A stretch of DNA of 6,419 nt from Nevskiaceae bacterium (GCA_031277355.1 JAITMN010000214.1:1-6419), one strand, 5' to 3'; counted from the stretch's first letter, positions 1 to 6,138 are shown. A program made the numbers and translations. Notes: generated by a model not told the origin, from the sequence alone.

Positions 1-52
1 ATGATAAGGACATCCCCTCACCTTTCCACGCCCGCCTGACCACTGCGCAGCG

Positions 53-1396
53 ATGCGGCAAAAAATCGCCAACCTGCTCGATACCACGTTCTTCGGCGCG
101 CACACGCAGCGCAAGGGCGCGGTGCCTGCGATGTGGCGCGTGCTGCGCTATCCCTACGCCATTCTGCGCGATCTGTTTGGCGGTGAGCTGAATCTGCGCG
201 CTACCGGCCTCGTGTACGCCACGCTGCTGGCGCTGATTCCCGCGCTGGCGTTGAGCTTTGCGGTGCTGGGCACCTTCGGCGCGTTCGGCGATGTGGAGGC
301 GCTGATGCGGCGATTCCTCGAACCGCTGGGACCGGAAGAAGCGCCGCTGATCGCCGATCAACTGATGCAATTTGCAAGGAACGTGCGCAGCGGTCTGGTG
401 GGCGCAGTGGGTCTGGCGCTGCTGTTGTGGACGCTCGTCGGCACGGTCAAGCGCATGGAAGACAGCCTGAACTTCGTGTGGCGCGTACCGCGCGCGCGCA
501 GTCTGCTTCGCCGACTGGTTGAATACGTCGCGCTGCTGGTGATCGGGCCACTGGCGGTGGCCACGGTGATCGGCTTCTCGCGTCTGGCCGTGAACAGCGT
601 GGCCAGTCACACACCGGCGGAGCTGACGCCCACGCCTGCGTTCACGCATCTGATCTTCGAGCTTGCCCCCTACGCGCTGATCACGATGCTGTTCACCGCG
701 CTGTATCTGTTGTTGCCGAACACGCGCGTGCGATGGATACCGGCGCTGATCGGCGGTTTGATCGCCGGCATTGCCTGGGCCTTTGCGGGCAAGCTGTTCA
801 CGGCGCTTGTGATCTACACCACACGGCTGGCGCTGGTGTATGCGGGGTTTGCGTTCATCGTCGCACTGCTGCTGTGGATTTATCTGGGCTGGCTGATTTT
901 GCTCGCGGGCGCGCAATTGGCGTTTTATGTGCAGAACCCCAACTATCTGCGGCTAGGTCACGCGCCGCTGCGCCTGTCGCATCGCGAACAGGAAAAGCTT
1001 GCGCTTGAAATCATGCTGCGCGTGGGCCGCGCGCATCGCGACGGCGCAGCCGCATGGAGCATCGAAGGCTTGAGCCGCACGCTGGCGTTGCCGGGCATCG
1101 CGATATCCGACGTGGTGCGAAAGCTGGAAAGCGAAGGCATCCTCACGCGCACCGACGATGACTTCCTGTTCCCCGCGCGGGACATCGGCAACATCACGTT
1201 GACGCAGGTGATCGACGCGATGCGCATCCACGGAACCGGTCGGCTGCCGCAACCGCAACCCACGACGCCCGCCGTCGCAGCAGTGATGGCGCAATTGGGC
1301 ACGGCATGGCGCAACGCCGCCGGCGGACGCACGGTGCGCGATCTGGTGGATTCGGAAGAGGTGGATTCCGACGAGGCAGATTCGGGCAGCGGCTAA
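53..1396 (+). CDS. YihY/BrkB-family inner-membrane protein with cytoplasmic winged-helix-like domain
   Basis: A 447-residue polytopic membrane protein of the YihY/UPF0761 family, once mislabelled RNase BN; its biochemical role is unknown. Hydrophobic segments lie at about residues 54-77, 112-131, 156-178, 205-222, 228-250 and 262-292, the six helices expected of the family. Family-like stretches are RYPYAILRDLFGGELNLRA just before helix 1 and ALLLWIYLGWLILLAGAQLA in the last helix. Residues about 310-395 form a soluble region whose helix pattern (SIEGLSRTLALP, then VVRKLESEGIL) resembles a winged helix, as in the long members of the family. The last 16 residues are an acidic repeat. The ATG at 53 is preferred because related proteins extend upstream of the RYPYA motif; it has no Shine-Dalgarno. 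An alternative ATG is at 131, with AAGGG 13 nt upstream. The gene converges on pmbA with a 4-bp overlap. Family assignment is firm, function is not. Confidence 0.9.
   Translation: MRQKIANLLDTTFFGAHTQRKGAVPAMWRVLRYPYAILRDLFGGELNLRATGLVYATLLALIPALALSFAVLGTFGAFGDVEALMRRFLEPLGPEEAPLIADQLMQFARNVRSGLVGAVGLALLLWTLVGTVKRMEDSLNFVWRVPRARSLLRRLVEYVALLVIGPLAVATVIGFSRLAVNSVASHTPAELTPTPAFTHLIFELAPYALITMLFTALYLLLPNTRVRWIPALIGGLIAGIAWAFAGKLFTALVIYTTRLALVYAGFAFIVALLLWIYLGWLILLAGAQLAFYVQNPNYLRLGHAPLRLSHREQEKLALEIMLRVGRAHRDGAAAWSIEGLSRTLALPGIAISDVVRKLESEGILTRTDDDFLFPARDIGNITLTQVIDAMRIHGTGRLPQPQPTTPAVAAVMAQLGTAWRNAAGGRTVRDLVDSEEVDSDEADSGSG
1346..1390 (+). repeat. 15-bp degenerate tandem repeat, three units, coding for an acidic tail
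   Basis: Three in-frame 15-bp units lie end to end at 1346-1360, 1361-1375 and 1376-1390. Each is a variant of GTGGATTCSGAMGAG, the third being the most diverged. They encode VDSEE, VDSDE and ADSGS, the last residues of the YihY protein before a final Gly and the stop. The period is visible directly in the bases. Growth by slippage is an inference. Confidence 0.75.
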
Positions 1397-1403
1397 TTGC
1401 CCG
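1383..1403. terminator. Weak inverted repeat spanning the convergent yihY/pmbA stops
   Basis: CGGGCA (1383-1388) pairs with TGCCCG (1398-1403), giving a 6-bp GC-rich stem, plus one possible G-U pair, around a loop of about 9 nt that contains both stop codons. It sits where a bidirectional terminator would be expected. No T-tract follows on either strand, so it is a poor intrinsic terminator and may be chance. Confidence 0.25.
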
Positions 1404-2739
1404 CAATCATCATCTCGTCGATCAACACCGAGCCGGTGCGAATCGCGCCATGCGGGTCGATGTCCGAACCAATCGCGCGAATACCCAGCAGCATCGGCTT
1501 CAGGTTGCCGGCAATCGTGACTTCATGCACCGGATACGCGATCTCGCCGCCCTGCACCCAGAAGCCCGACGCACCGCGCGAGTAGTCGCCGGTCACGCCA
1601 TTCACGCCCTGCCCCATCAGTTCGGTGATGTACAACCCCTCGCCCATCGCATGCAGCAATTGCGGCAGCGACAACGCACCCACGTCGCTGCTGACCAGCA
1701 GGTTGTGGATGCCGCCGGCATTGCCGGTGGTGTGCATGCCGAGCTTGCGCGCCGAATAGCTGCCCAGCACATAGCGTTGCAGCGCGCCGTTGGTGACCAG
1801 ATCGCTGTCGCGCGTGGTCACGCCTTCGGCGTCGAAGGGACTGCTGGCCATCGCACGCGGAATATGCGGACGTTCGCGCAGATGCAGCCCCGGCGGCAAC
1901 ACGCGCTCGCCGATGGACTCGGGCAGGAACGTGAGCTTGCGATACTGACTCGTGCCGCGCACCGCACCGATCAGGTGACCGTAGAAACCCCGCGCCAATT
2001 CGGCAGCGAACACCACCGGCGCGCGGCGCGTGCCAATCTGCCGCGCGCCCAAGCGCGCAATGGCGCGCTCACCGGCGCGAAGGCCGATGGCTTCGGCCGT
2101 TTCCAACTCGCGCGGCGAACGCGCGGCGGAGTACCAATAGTCGCGCTGCATGTCCTCGCCCGACTGCGCCAGCAGCACACAACTCAAGCTGTGGCTGGTG
2201 CTCGGGTACCCTGCGATGAAACCATGCGTGTTGCCATACACGCGCACGCCGCGATGCGTGGACACCGACGCGCCTTCTGAATTCGTCAGCCGCTTGTCGA
2301 GCCCAAGACCCGCCGCTTCGCAGCGCCGCGCCAGTTCGATGGCCTCCTCCGGCGTCAGTTCCCAGGGATGATCCAGCGACAGATCGGGAATCACTTGCGC
2401 CATATCCGCCGCATCGGCAAGACCGGCGTATTCATCACGCGCGGTGCGCTGGGCGATGCTGCATGCCTTGCACACCATCTCGCGCACGGCTTCCGGTCGC
2501 AGGTCGGCACTGCTGGCCGCGCCCTTGGCCTGGTCGATGTAAACGGTGATGCCCAAGCCCCGATCGCGCTGGTATTCGATGGTTTCGACTTCGCCCAGCC
2601 GCACCGTGACGTTCAGCCCTTTTTGCAGACTGACGTCGGCTTCGGCTTGCGTGGCGCCGGCTTTGCGGGCTTCCTCCAACGCAAAGGCGACGATGTTCGA
2701 TAATTCGGGGATGCGTGATGCGTCGACGGCCTGGCTCAT
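1393..2739 (-). CDS. pmbA: PmbA/TldE, subunit of the TldD/TldE metalloprotease
   Basis: A 448-residue protein, nearly the length of E. coli PmbA/TldE (about 450). In E. coli the TldD/TldE complex acts in the cytoplasm, completing microcin B17 maturation and degrading the CcdA antitoxin. TldD carries the metal site and TldE is the non-catalytic partner; consistent with this, no HExxxH motif is seen here. Family blocks by residue are LGITVY (62-67), ITVYIDQAKGAASSADLR (64-81), LTNSEG (151-156), VYGNTHGF (167-174), a SYSARKLG block (328-335), GNAGGIHN (339-346), ELMGQGVNGVTGDYSRGASGFW (373-394) and EVTIAGNLK (406-414). The frame stays open far upstream, but homology begins at the ATG at 2739; the rest is antisense to darP and purE. 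The start has no Shine-Dalgarno. tldD is not in the window, as is usual since tldD and pmbA are often unlinked. Confidence 0.96.
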   Translation of the reverse strand: MSQAVDASRIPELSNIVAFALEEARKAGATQAEADVSLQKGLNVTVRLGEVETIEYQRDRGLGITVYIDQAKGAASSADLRPEAVREMVCKACSIAQRTARDEYAGLADAADMAQVIPDLSLDHPWELTPEEAIELARRCEAAGLGLDKRLTNSEGASVSTHRGVRVYGNTHGFIAGYPSTSHSLSCVLLAQSGEDMQRDYWYSAARSPRELETAEAIGLRAGERAIARLGARQIGTRRAPVVFAAELARGFYGHLIGAVRGTSQYRKLTFLPESIGERVLPPGLHLRERPHIPRAMASSPFDAEGVTTRDSDLVTNGALQRYVLGSYSARKLGMHTTGNAGGIHNLLVSSDVGALSLPQLLHAMGEGLYITELMGQGVNGVTGDYSRGASGFWVQGGEIAYPVHEVTIAGNLKPMLLGIRAIGSDIDPHGAIRTGSVLIDEMMIAGN

Positions 2740-2746
2740 CGGGCAC

Positions 2747-2752
2747 ACTATA
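2747..2752 (-). promoter_or_regulatory. Candidate -10 box of pmbA (TATAGT), possibly leaderless
   Basis: On the minus strand TATAGT matches five of six bases of TATAAT and ends 7 nt before the pmbA ATG, so transcription would begin at or next to the start codon. It lies in the only AT-rich patch of the 17-bp gap between pmbA and darP. I see no convincing -35 box; the sequence upstream is the start of darP. The overlapping TATAAG on the plus strand lies too close to the darP ATG to serve that gene in the normal way. Confidence 0.35.
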
Positions 2753-2756
2753 AGCC

Positions 2757-3068
2757 ATGAACGACGAGCAATACGACGACCACGACGACCGGCCGAGCAA
2801 AAGCGCCCGCAAACGCGAAGCCCATGCGCGGCAAAAGCTCGGCGAACGGCTGGTGCAGATGCGTCCGCAGGACGTGGCGGGACTGCCGCTGCCCGAACCG
2901 CTGCAAGAGGCGATCTCGGAGGCGCGACGGCTGGCGAGCCGGGGCGCGCGGGCCCGGCAATTCCAGTACATCGGCAAGCTGATGCGCGACGTGGACCTGC
3001 CGCAGGTCGAAGCGGCGCTGGCTGCCCTCGAAGCGGCCCGAAATCCGCGTGGTAAACTGGCCCGATGA
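2757..3068 (+). CDS. darP: DarP/YjgA (DUF615) ribosome-assembly factor, short form lacking the C-terminal part
   Basis: A 103-residue protein matching the N-terminal part of DarP/YjgA, which binds precursor 50S subunits and promotes their assembly in E. coli. The match runs from an acidic N-terminus (MNDEQYDDHDDRPSKSARKREA) through LGERLVQM, LPEPLQEAISEARRL and RGARARQFQYIGKLMRDVD, equivalent to the QLQLIGKMLRQRDVE segment in E. coli, to LEAARN. E. coli DarP has 183 residues and continues about 70 further, through a WPDADRQQLRTLIRNA block that is absent here. The missing part is not in another frame, because purE begins at 3065 with its own intact N-terminus. The gene ends in the ATGA overlap with purE and starts 17 bp from divergent pmbA, a common neighbour of yjgA. 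No Shine-Dalgarno precedes the ATG. Identity is good; activity of the short form is uncertain. Confidence 0.82.
   Translation: MNDEQYDDHDDRPSKSARKREAHARQKLGERLVQMRPQDVAGLPLPEPLQEAISEARRLASRGARARQFQYIGKLMRDVDLPQVEAALAALEAARNPRGKLAR
3053..3058 (+). promoter_or_regulatory. Candidate -10 box of purE (TAAACT) inside the end of darP
   Basis: TAAACT fits the TAnnnT form and ends 6 nt before the purE ATG, so it could start a leaderless purE transcript. It is also codons for Gly-Lys-Leu near the end of darP. No -35 box is evident about 17 bp upstream. The alternative is that purE is translated by coupling to darP through the ATGA overlap. Confidence 0.25.
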
Positions 3069-3556
3069 AGCCGCTGGTCGGAATCATCATGGGGTCCCAG
3101 TCCGATTGGGAAACCCTCAAGGTTGCCGACGAGATTCTCGGCACGCTGGGCATTGCCCACGAGGTGCGCGTCGTGTCGGCGCATCGCACGCCTGATCTGC
3201 TCTTTGAATATGCCGCTGCGGCCGAATCGCGCGGGTTGCAGGCCATCATCGCGGGCGCGGGTGGCGCAGCGCATCTGCCGGGCATGACGGCGGCCAAGAC
3301 GCGCGTGCCGGTGCTGGGCGTGCCGGTGCAGTCCAAGGCGCTCAATGGCATGGACTCGCTGCTGTCCATCGTGCAGATGCCGCGCGGTATTCCGGTAGCC
3401 ACGTTCGCCATCGGACCGGCGGGCGCGGCCAACGCGGCGCTGTTCGCGGCGGCGATCATCGCGCTGCGCGATCCGGCGGTGGCAGCCTCGCTGGAACGGA
3501 TGCGCCGCGAACAGACCGACGCGGTGCTGGCCAACGCCGATCCGCGCCAGAGCTGA
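3065..3556 (+). CDS. purE: N5-carboxyaminoimidazole ribonucleotide mutase PurE (class I)
   Basis: A 163-residue enzyme of de novo purine synthesis that converts N5-CAIR, made by PurK, to CAIR in the cytoplasm. It is class I PurE, as the adjacent purK confirms. Visible motifs by residue are the substrate-binding loop IIMGSQSDW (7-15), VVSAHRTPD (36-44) with the catalytic histidine equivalent to E. coli His45 at His40, the glycine-rich IIAGAGGAAHLPGM (61-74), VPVLGVPVQSKALNGMDSLLSIVQMP (81-106) and GAANAALFAA (120-129). Length is normal (E. coli 169). The ATG at 3065 lies directly before the conserved first strand and overlaps the darP stop as ATGA. purK follows after 7 bp. There is no purine riboswitch and no clear PurR operator upstream, where the sequence is darP coding DNA. 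Confidence 0.97.
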   Translation: MKPLVGIIMGSQSDWETLKVADEILGTLGIAHEVRVVSAHRTPDLLFEYAAAAESRGLQAIIAGAGGAAHLPGMTAAKTRVPVLGVPVQSKALNGMDSLLSIVQMPRGIPVATFAIGPAGAANAALFAAAIIALRDPAVAASLERMRREQTDAVLANADPRQS

Positions 3557-3563
3557 CCCGGCC

Positions 3564-4646
3564 ATGACGATAGGCGTGCTCGGCGCGGGGCAACTGGGCC
3601 GGATGATGGCGCTGGCCGGGTACCCGCTGGGCCTTGATTTCCTGTTTCTCGACCGCGAAGCCGGCACGCCGGCGCATCAGGTCGCCCCCTCGCTGCTGGG
3701 CAGTTTCACCGACCCGGCGCTGCTCGACGAACTGGCCGCGCGCTGCGACGTGGTGACGGTGGATTGGGAGAACGTGCCCGCTGCGGCGCTGGAACGGCTG
3801 GGCGCGGGCACGCGCATTGCGCCGCCGCCGGCCGCGCTGGCCGCCGCGCAGGACCGGCTGGAAGAAAAAGCGCTGTTCCGGCGGCTGGGCATCCCCACCA
3901 ATCGCACGCAGCCGGTGGATAGCCTCGCCGACCTCGAAGCCGCAGTGAGCGCCATCGGCCTGCCCGGCGTGCTGAAAACGCGGCGTCTGGGCTACGACGG
4001 CAAGGGGCAGGCCGTGCTGCGCCGCAAGGCCGACATCGGCGCGGCGTGGGATGCGCTGGGCACCGCGCCGCTGCTGTACGAGCAGATGATCGACTTCGAC
4101 TACGAGGTGTCGATCATCGGCGTGCGCGGGCTGAACGGGCAGATCGCCGTGTATCCGCTGAACCGCAACCTGCACCGCGACGGCATCCTGCGGCTGACGC
4201 GCGCGCCGTGGCGTGCGCCGAAGGTGGAAGCCGCCGCGCAGCGCCACGTGCGCCGCGTGCTGCGCGCCTTCGATTACGTGGGCGTGCTGACCATCGAGTT
4301 TTTCGTGACGAAGGGCGGCGTGCTCGCCAACGAGATGGCCCCGCGCGTACACAACAGCGGGCACTGGACCATCGAAGGGGCGGTGACCAGCCAGTTCGAG
4401 AACCATATTCGCGCCATCAGCGGGCTGCCGCTGGGGGCAACCGTCGCACGCGGACACAGTGCGATGCTGAATCTGATCGGCCGCCTGCCCGACCGCGCGG
4501 CGCTGCTGGCCCAGCCGGGGCTGCACTGGCACGACTACGGCAAAAGCCCCCGCGAGGGGCGCAAGCTGGGCCATCTGACGGTGGTCGAGGCCACGGCGGC
4601 GGCGGCGGATCGTCGCGCCGCCGCACTGCTGCGAAGGCTCGGGTAA
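3564..4646 (+). CDS. purK: N5-carboxyaminoimidazole ribonucleotide synthase PurK
   Basis: A 360-residue ATP-grasp enzyme (E. coli 355) that joins bicarbonate to AIR using ATP, giving N5-CAIR for PurE. By residue: the N-terminal nucleotide-fold motif IGVLGAGQLGRMMA (3-16), VTVDWENVP (64-72), the ATP-grasp lysine region LPGVLKTRRLGYDGKGQAVL (133-152), YEQMIDFDYEVSIIGVRG (172-189), YPLNRNLHRDGIL (197-209), and the metal-binding ATP-grasp end IEFFVTKGGVLANEMAPRVHNSG (244-266), with Glu245 and Glu257 as likely Mg ligands and HNSGHWT next to them. The C-terminal domain has LNLIGRLP (302-309) and HWHDYGK (321-327). The ATG at 3564 lies immediately before the GxGQLG motif, 7 bp after the purE stop. 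There is no Shine-Dalgarno, so translation probably depends on purE. All key motifs look intact. Confidence 0.97.
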   Translation: MTIGVLGAGQLGRMMALAGYPLGLDFLFLDREAGTPAHQVAPSLLGSFTDPALLDELAARCDVVTVDWENVPAAALERLGAGTRIAPPPAALAAAQDRLEEKALFRRLGIPTNRTQPVDSLADLEAAVSAIGLPGVLKTRRLGYDGKGQAVLRRKADIGAAWDALGTAPLLYEQMIDFDYEVSIIGVRGLNGQIAVYPLNRNLHRDGILRLTRAPWRAPKVEAAAQRHVRRVLRAFDYVGVLTIEFFVTKGGVLANEMAPRVHNSGHWTIEGAVTSQFENHIRAISGLPLGATVARGHSAMLNLIGRLPDRAALLAQPGLHWHDYGKSPREGRKLGHLTVVEATAAAADRRAAALLRRLG

Positions 4647-4649
4647 GAT
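4644..4649 (+). promoter_or_regulatory. Candidate -10 box (TAAGAT) of the ATPase-FHA gene, overlapping the purK stop
   Basis: TAAGAT begins on the purK TAA stop codon and ends 7 nt before the GTG start at 4657. It fits TAnnnT and lies in a short AT-rich patch (TAAGATTTAGAA) that stands out from its GC-rich flanks. No -35 box is visible. Read-through from purEK is the alternative source of transcript. Confidence 0.3.
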
Positions 4650-4656
4650 TTAGAAC

Positions 4657-6138
4657 GTGTACATCGAACAGTTCAAACTCAGGGACCTGCCCTTCCGGCT
4701 CAGCCCGGACCCGCAATTTCTCTTTCTGAGCAAAAGCCATGCGCGCGCCAAGGCGTACATGGAGTCCACGATCTGGTTCACCGACGGCTTTGTCGTCATC
4801 ACCGGAGAGATCGGCTCGGGCAAGACCACGCTGATCGAAACCTTCCTGCGCGAACTGGAGAAGGACGTCGTCGTCGCGCAGATCAATCAGACGCAGGTCT
4901 CGGCGGTGGAATTCCTGCAAGCGGTGCTGGTGCAGTTCGGGTTCACGCCGTTCAAGATGAAGAAGGCCGAACTGCTGGCGACGCTGAATGATTTTCTGGT
5001 CGAGCAGTACGCGGCCGGGCGCAAGGTGCTGCTGATCGTCGATGAGGCGCAGAACCTGAACATGCGCGTGCTGGAGGAAGTGCGGCTGCTCTCCGGCGTG
5101 GAAACCACTCAGGACAAAGTGCTGCGCATCATTCTGGCCGGTCAGCCGGAACTGAACGACAAGATCGACTCGCCCGAGTTGGTGCAGTTGGCGCAGCGCG
5201 TGCGGCTGCGTTTTCATCTGACGGCGCTGAGCGCAGACGACATGAAAGCCTATGTGCTGCACCGGTTGGAAGTGGCCGGGTCGGGCGGACGCGCGATCTT
5301 CGCCGACGGCATCTGGCCGCTGCTGTATCGCTACACCGGCGGCGTGCCGCGACTGATCAACACGCTGTGCGAAACGGCGATGATGGCGGCGTACAGCGGC
5401 GACCGCGATCAGGTGCTGGCGGAGGACATCGAGTCGGCCATCGAAGAACTGCGCTGGCCGGAGTATGCGGCGCGGCGGCCCAAGGCCAAGGCGAGGATTG
5501 CGCAGGAGGACGCGCCTGCGGACGATGCGCCTGCCGTTGGCGCGCCGATCGCCCCTGTGCGGATCGCCGACACGCCGCTGGCGGCGGCATCGCCATCAGC
5601 CGTCGCGGTTGCCAGGCCGGAGCAGGCCGGGCCGGGGCTGTACATCGGCGCGGGCGAAACCGGCTCGGCGCGGCAGCATCCGGATGCGCCGCTGGCGCGG
5701 CTGATGGTGTCGACCGCAGGCCGGACGATGGGTGAACTGCCGCTGCACGTGGGCCGTCTGGTGATCGGGCGCACATCCGACAACGACTTGCAGATCGACA
5801 GCCGCTTCGTGAGCCGTCACCACTGCCAGATCGTCACGAAGACCGGCTCCTGCGTCATCGAAGACCTGAACAGCACCAATGGCATCGTCGTGAAGTCCAA
5901 GCGCGTACGTTCGCACAACCTGAACGACGGCGATGTAGTGACGATTGGCAAGTACGATCTGCTGTATGTGGATGAGCGCACTCGCGTGTCCAGCGGCGAC
6001 ACAGGCCAGCATACGGTGAGCACGGGGATGTATCAGCAAGCGCCGGCTGCGGACGACGCTTCGTCGGAAGACGATGCTGCGCCGGAAGACGACGCCGAGT
6101 TGGAAGACGACGTCGAGTCTGAAAGCGACGACCGTTAA
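4657..6138 (+). CDS. ExeA/GspA-like AAA+ ATPase fused to a C-terminal FHA domain
   Basis: A 493-residue protein starting at GTG, chosen because the family N-terminus (here VYIEQFKLRDLPFRLSPDPQ) begins there. Residues about 1-270 form an ExeA-type AAA+ ATPase: Walker A GEIGSGKTT (50-58), Walker B LLIVDEAQNL (125-134; Asp129, Glu130), IILAGQPEL (158-166), RVRLRFHL (181-188) and the sensor-2-like TGGVPRLINTLCE (227-239). An Ala/Pro-rich linker spans about 271-345. Residues about 347-440 are an FHA domain: LVIGRTSDNDLQI (368-380), SRHHCQI (386-392) and LNSTNGI (404-410), with Gly371, Arg372, Ser386, His389 and Asn408 of the phosphothreonine-binding consensus. Residues about 466-492 form an acidic repeat tail. 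ExeA helps assemble the type II secretion secretin, and related ATPases serve pili and polysaccharide export. No exeB, secretin, pilus, kinase or phosphatase gene is in view, and no ExeA-type peptidoglycan-binding domain or transmembrane helix is seen. Domains are firm; the pathway is unknown. Confidence 0.92.
   Translation: MYIEQFKLRDLPFRLSPDPQFLFLSKSHARAKAYMESTIWFTDGFVVITGEIGSGKTTLIETFLRELEKDVVVAQINQTQVSAVEFLQAVLVQFGFTPFKMKKAELLATLNDFLVEQYAAGRKVLLIVDEAQNLNMRVLEEVRLLSGVETTQDKVLRIILAGQPELNDKIDSPELVQLAQRVRLRFHLTALSADDMKAYVLHRLEVAGSGGRAIFADGIWPLLYRYTGGVPRLINTLCETAMMAAYSGDRDQVLAEDIESAIEELRWPEYAARRPKAKARIAQEDAPADDAPAVGAPIAPVRIADTPLAAASPSAVAVARPEQAGPGLYIGAGETGSARQHPDAPLARLMVSTAGRTMGELPLHVGRLVIGRTSDNDLQIDSRFVSRHHCQIVTKTGSCVIEDLNSTNGIVVKSKRVRSHNLNDGDVVTIGKYDLLYVDERTRVSSGDTGQHTVSTGMYQQAPAADDASSEDDAAPEDDAELEDDVESESDDR
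6067..6135 (+). repeat. 18-bp tandem repeat coding for a hexapeptide acidic tail
   Basis: In-frame 18-bp units start at 6067, 6085 and 6103, each beginning GAAGACGAY, with a partial unit from 6121 to 6135. They encode EDDAAP, EDDAEL, EDDVES and ESDDR, the last residues of the ATPase-FHA protein. The exact 18-bp spacing is seen in the bases. Units one to three differ mainly in their second half. Confidence 0.75.

Noticed and set aside
1..52. Possible small gene or promoter at the left edge (ATGATAAGGA)
   Set aside because: The ATG at 1 opens only 12 codons. A -10 such as TATGAT would need the base before the window, so nothing can be supported.
1396..1407. ATTGC-CC-GCAAT inverted repeat at the pmbA end
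   Set aside because: The stem is only 5 bp with a 2-nt loop, too tight to fold as RNA, and it lies in codons of the conserved PmbA C-terminus.
1306..2280. Long plus-strand open frame of 324 codons opposite pmbA
   Set aside because: It is antisense to clear PmbA homology, is rich in Arg, Ala, His and Gln as expected of shadow frames in GC-rich DNA, and has no recognisable motif.
2740..3534. Upstream extension of the pmbA frame to give 713 codons
   Set aside because: PmbA homology begins at the ATG at 2739 and gives a normal 448-residue length. The extension is antisense to darP and purE and has biased, low-complexity composition.
2435..3667. Minus-strand open frame of 410 codons across pmbA, darP and purE
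   Set aside because: It overlaps three well-supported genes in other frames, and the translation has no family features.
3456..4574. Minus-strand open frame of 372 codons opposite purK
   Set aside because: It is antisense to an intact PurK and has the His, Arg and Gln bias of a shadow frame.
4590..4625. GGC/GCC-rich run near the purK end as a repeat element
   Set aside because: It is simply codons for an alanine-rich helix (ATAAAADRRAAALL) in GC-rich DNA.
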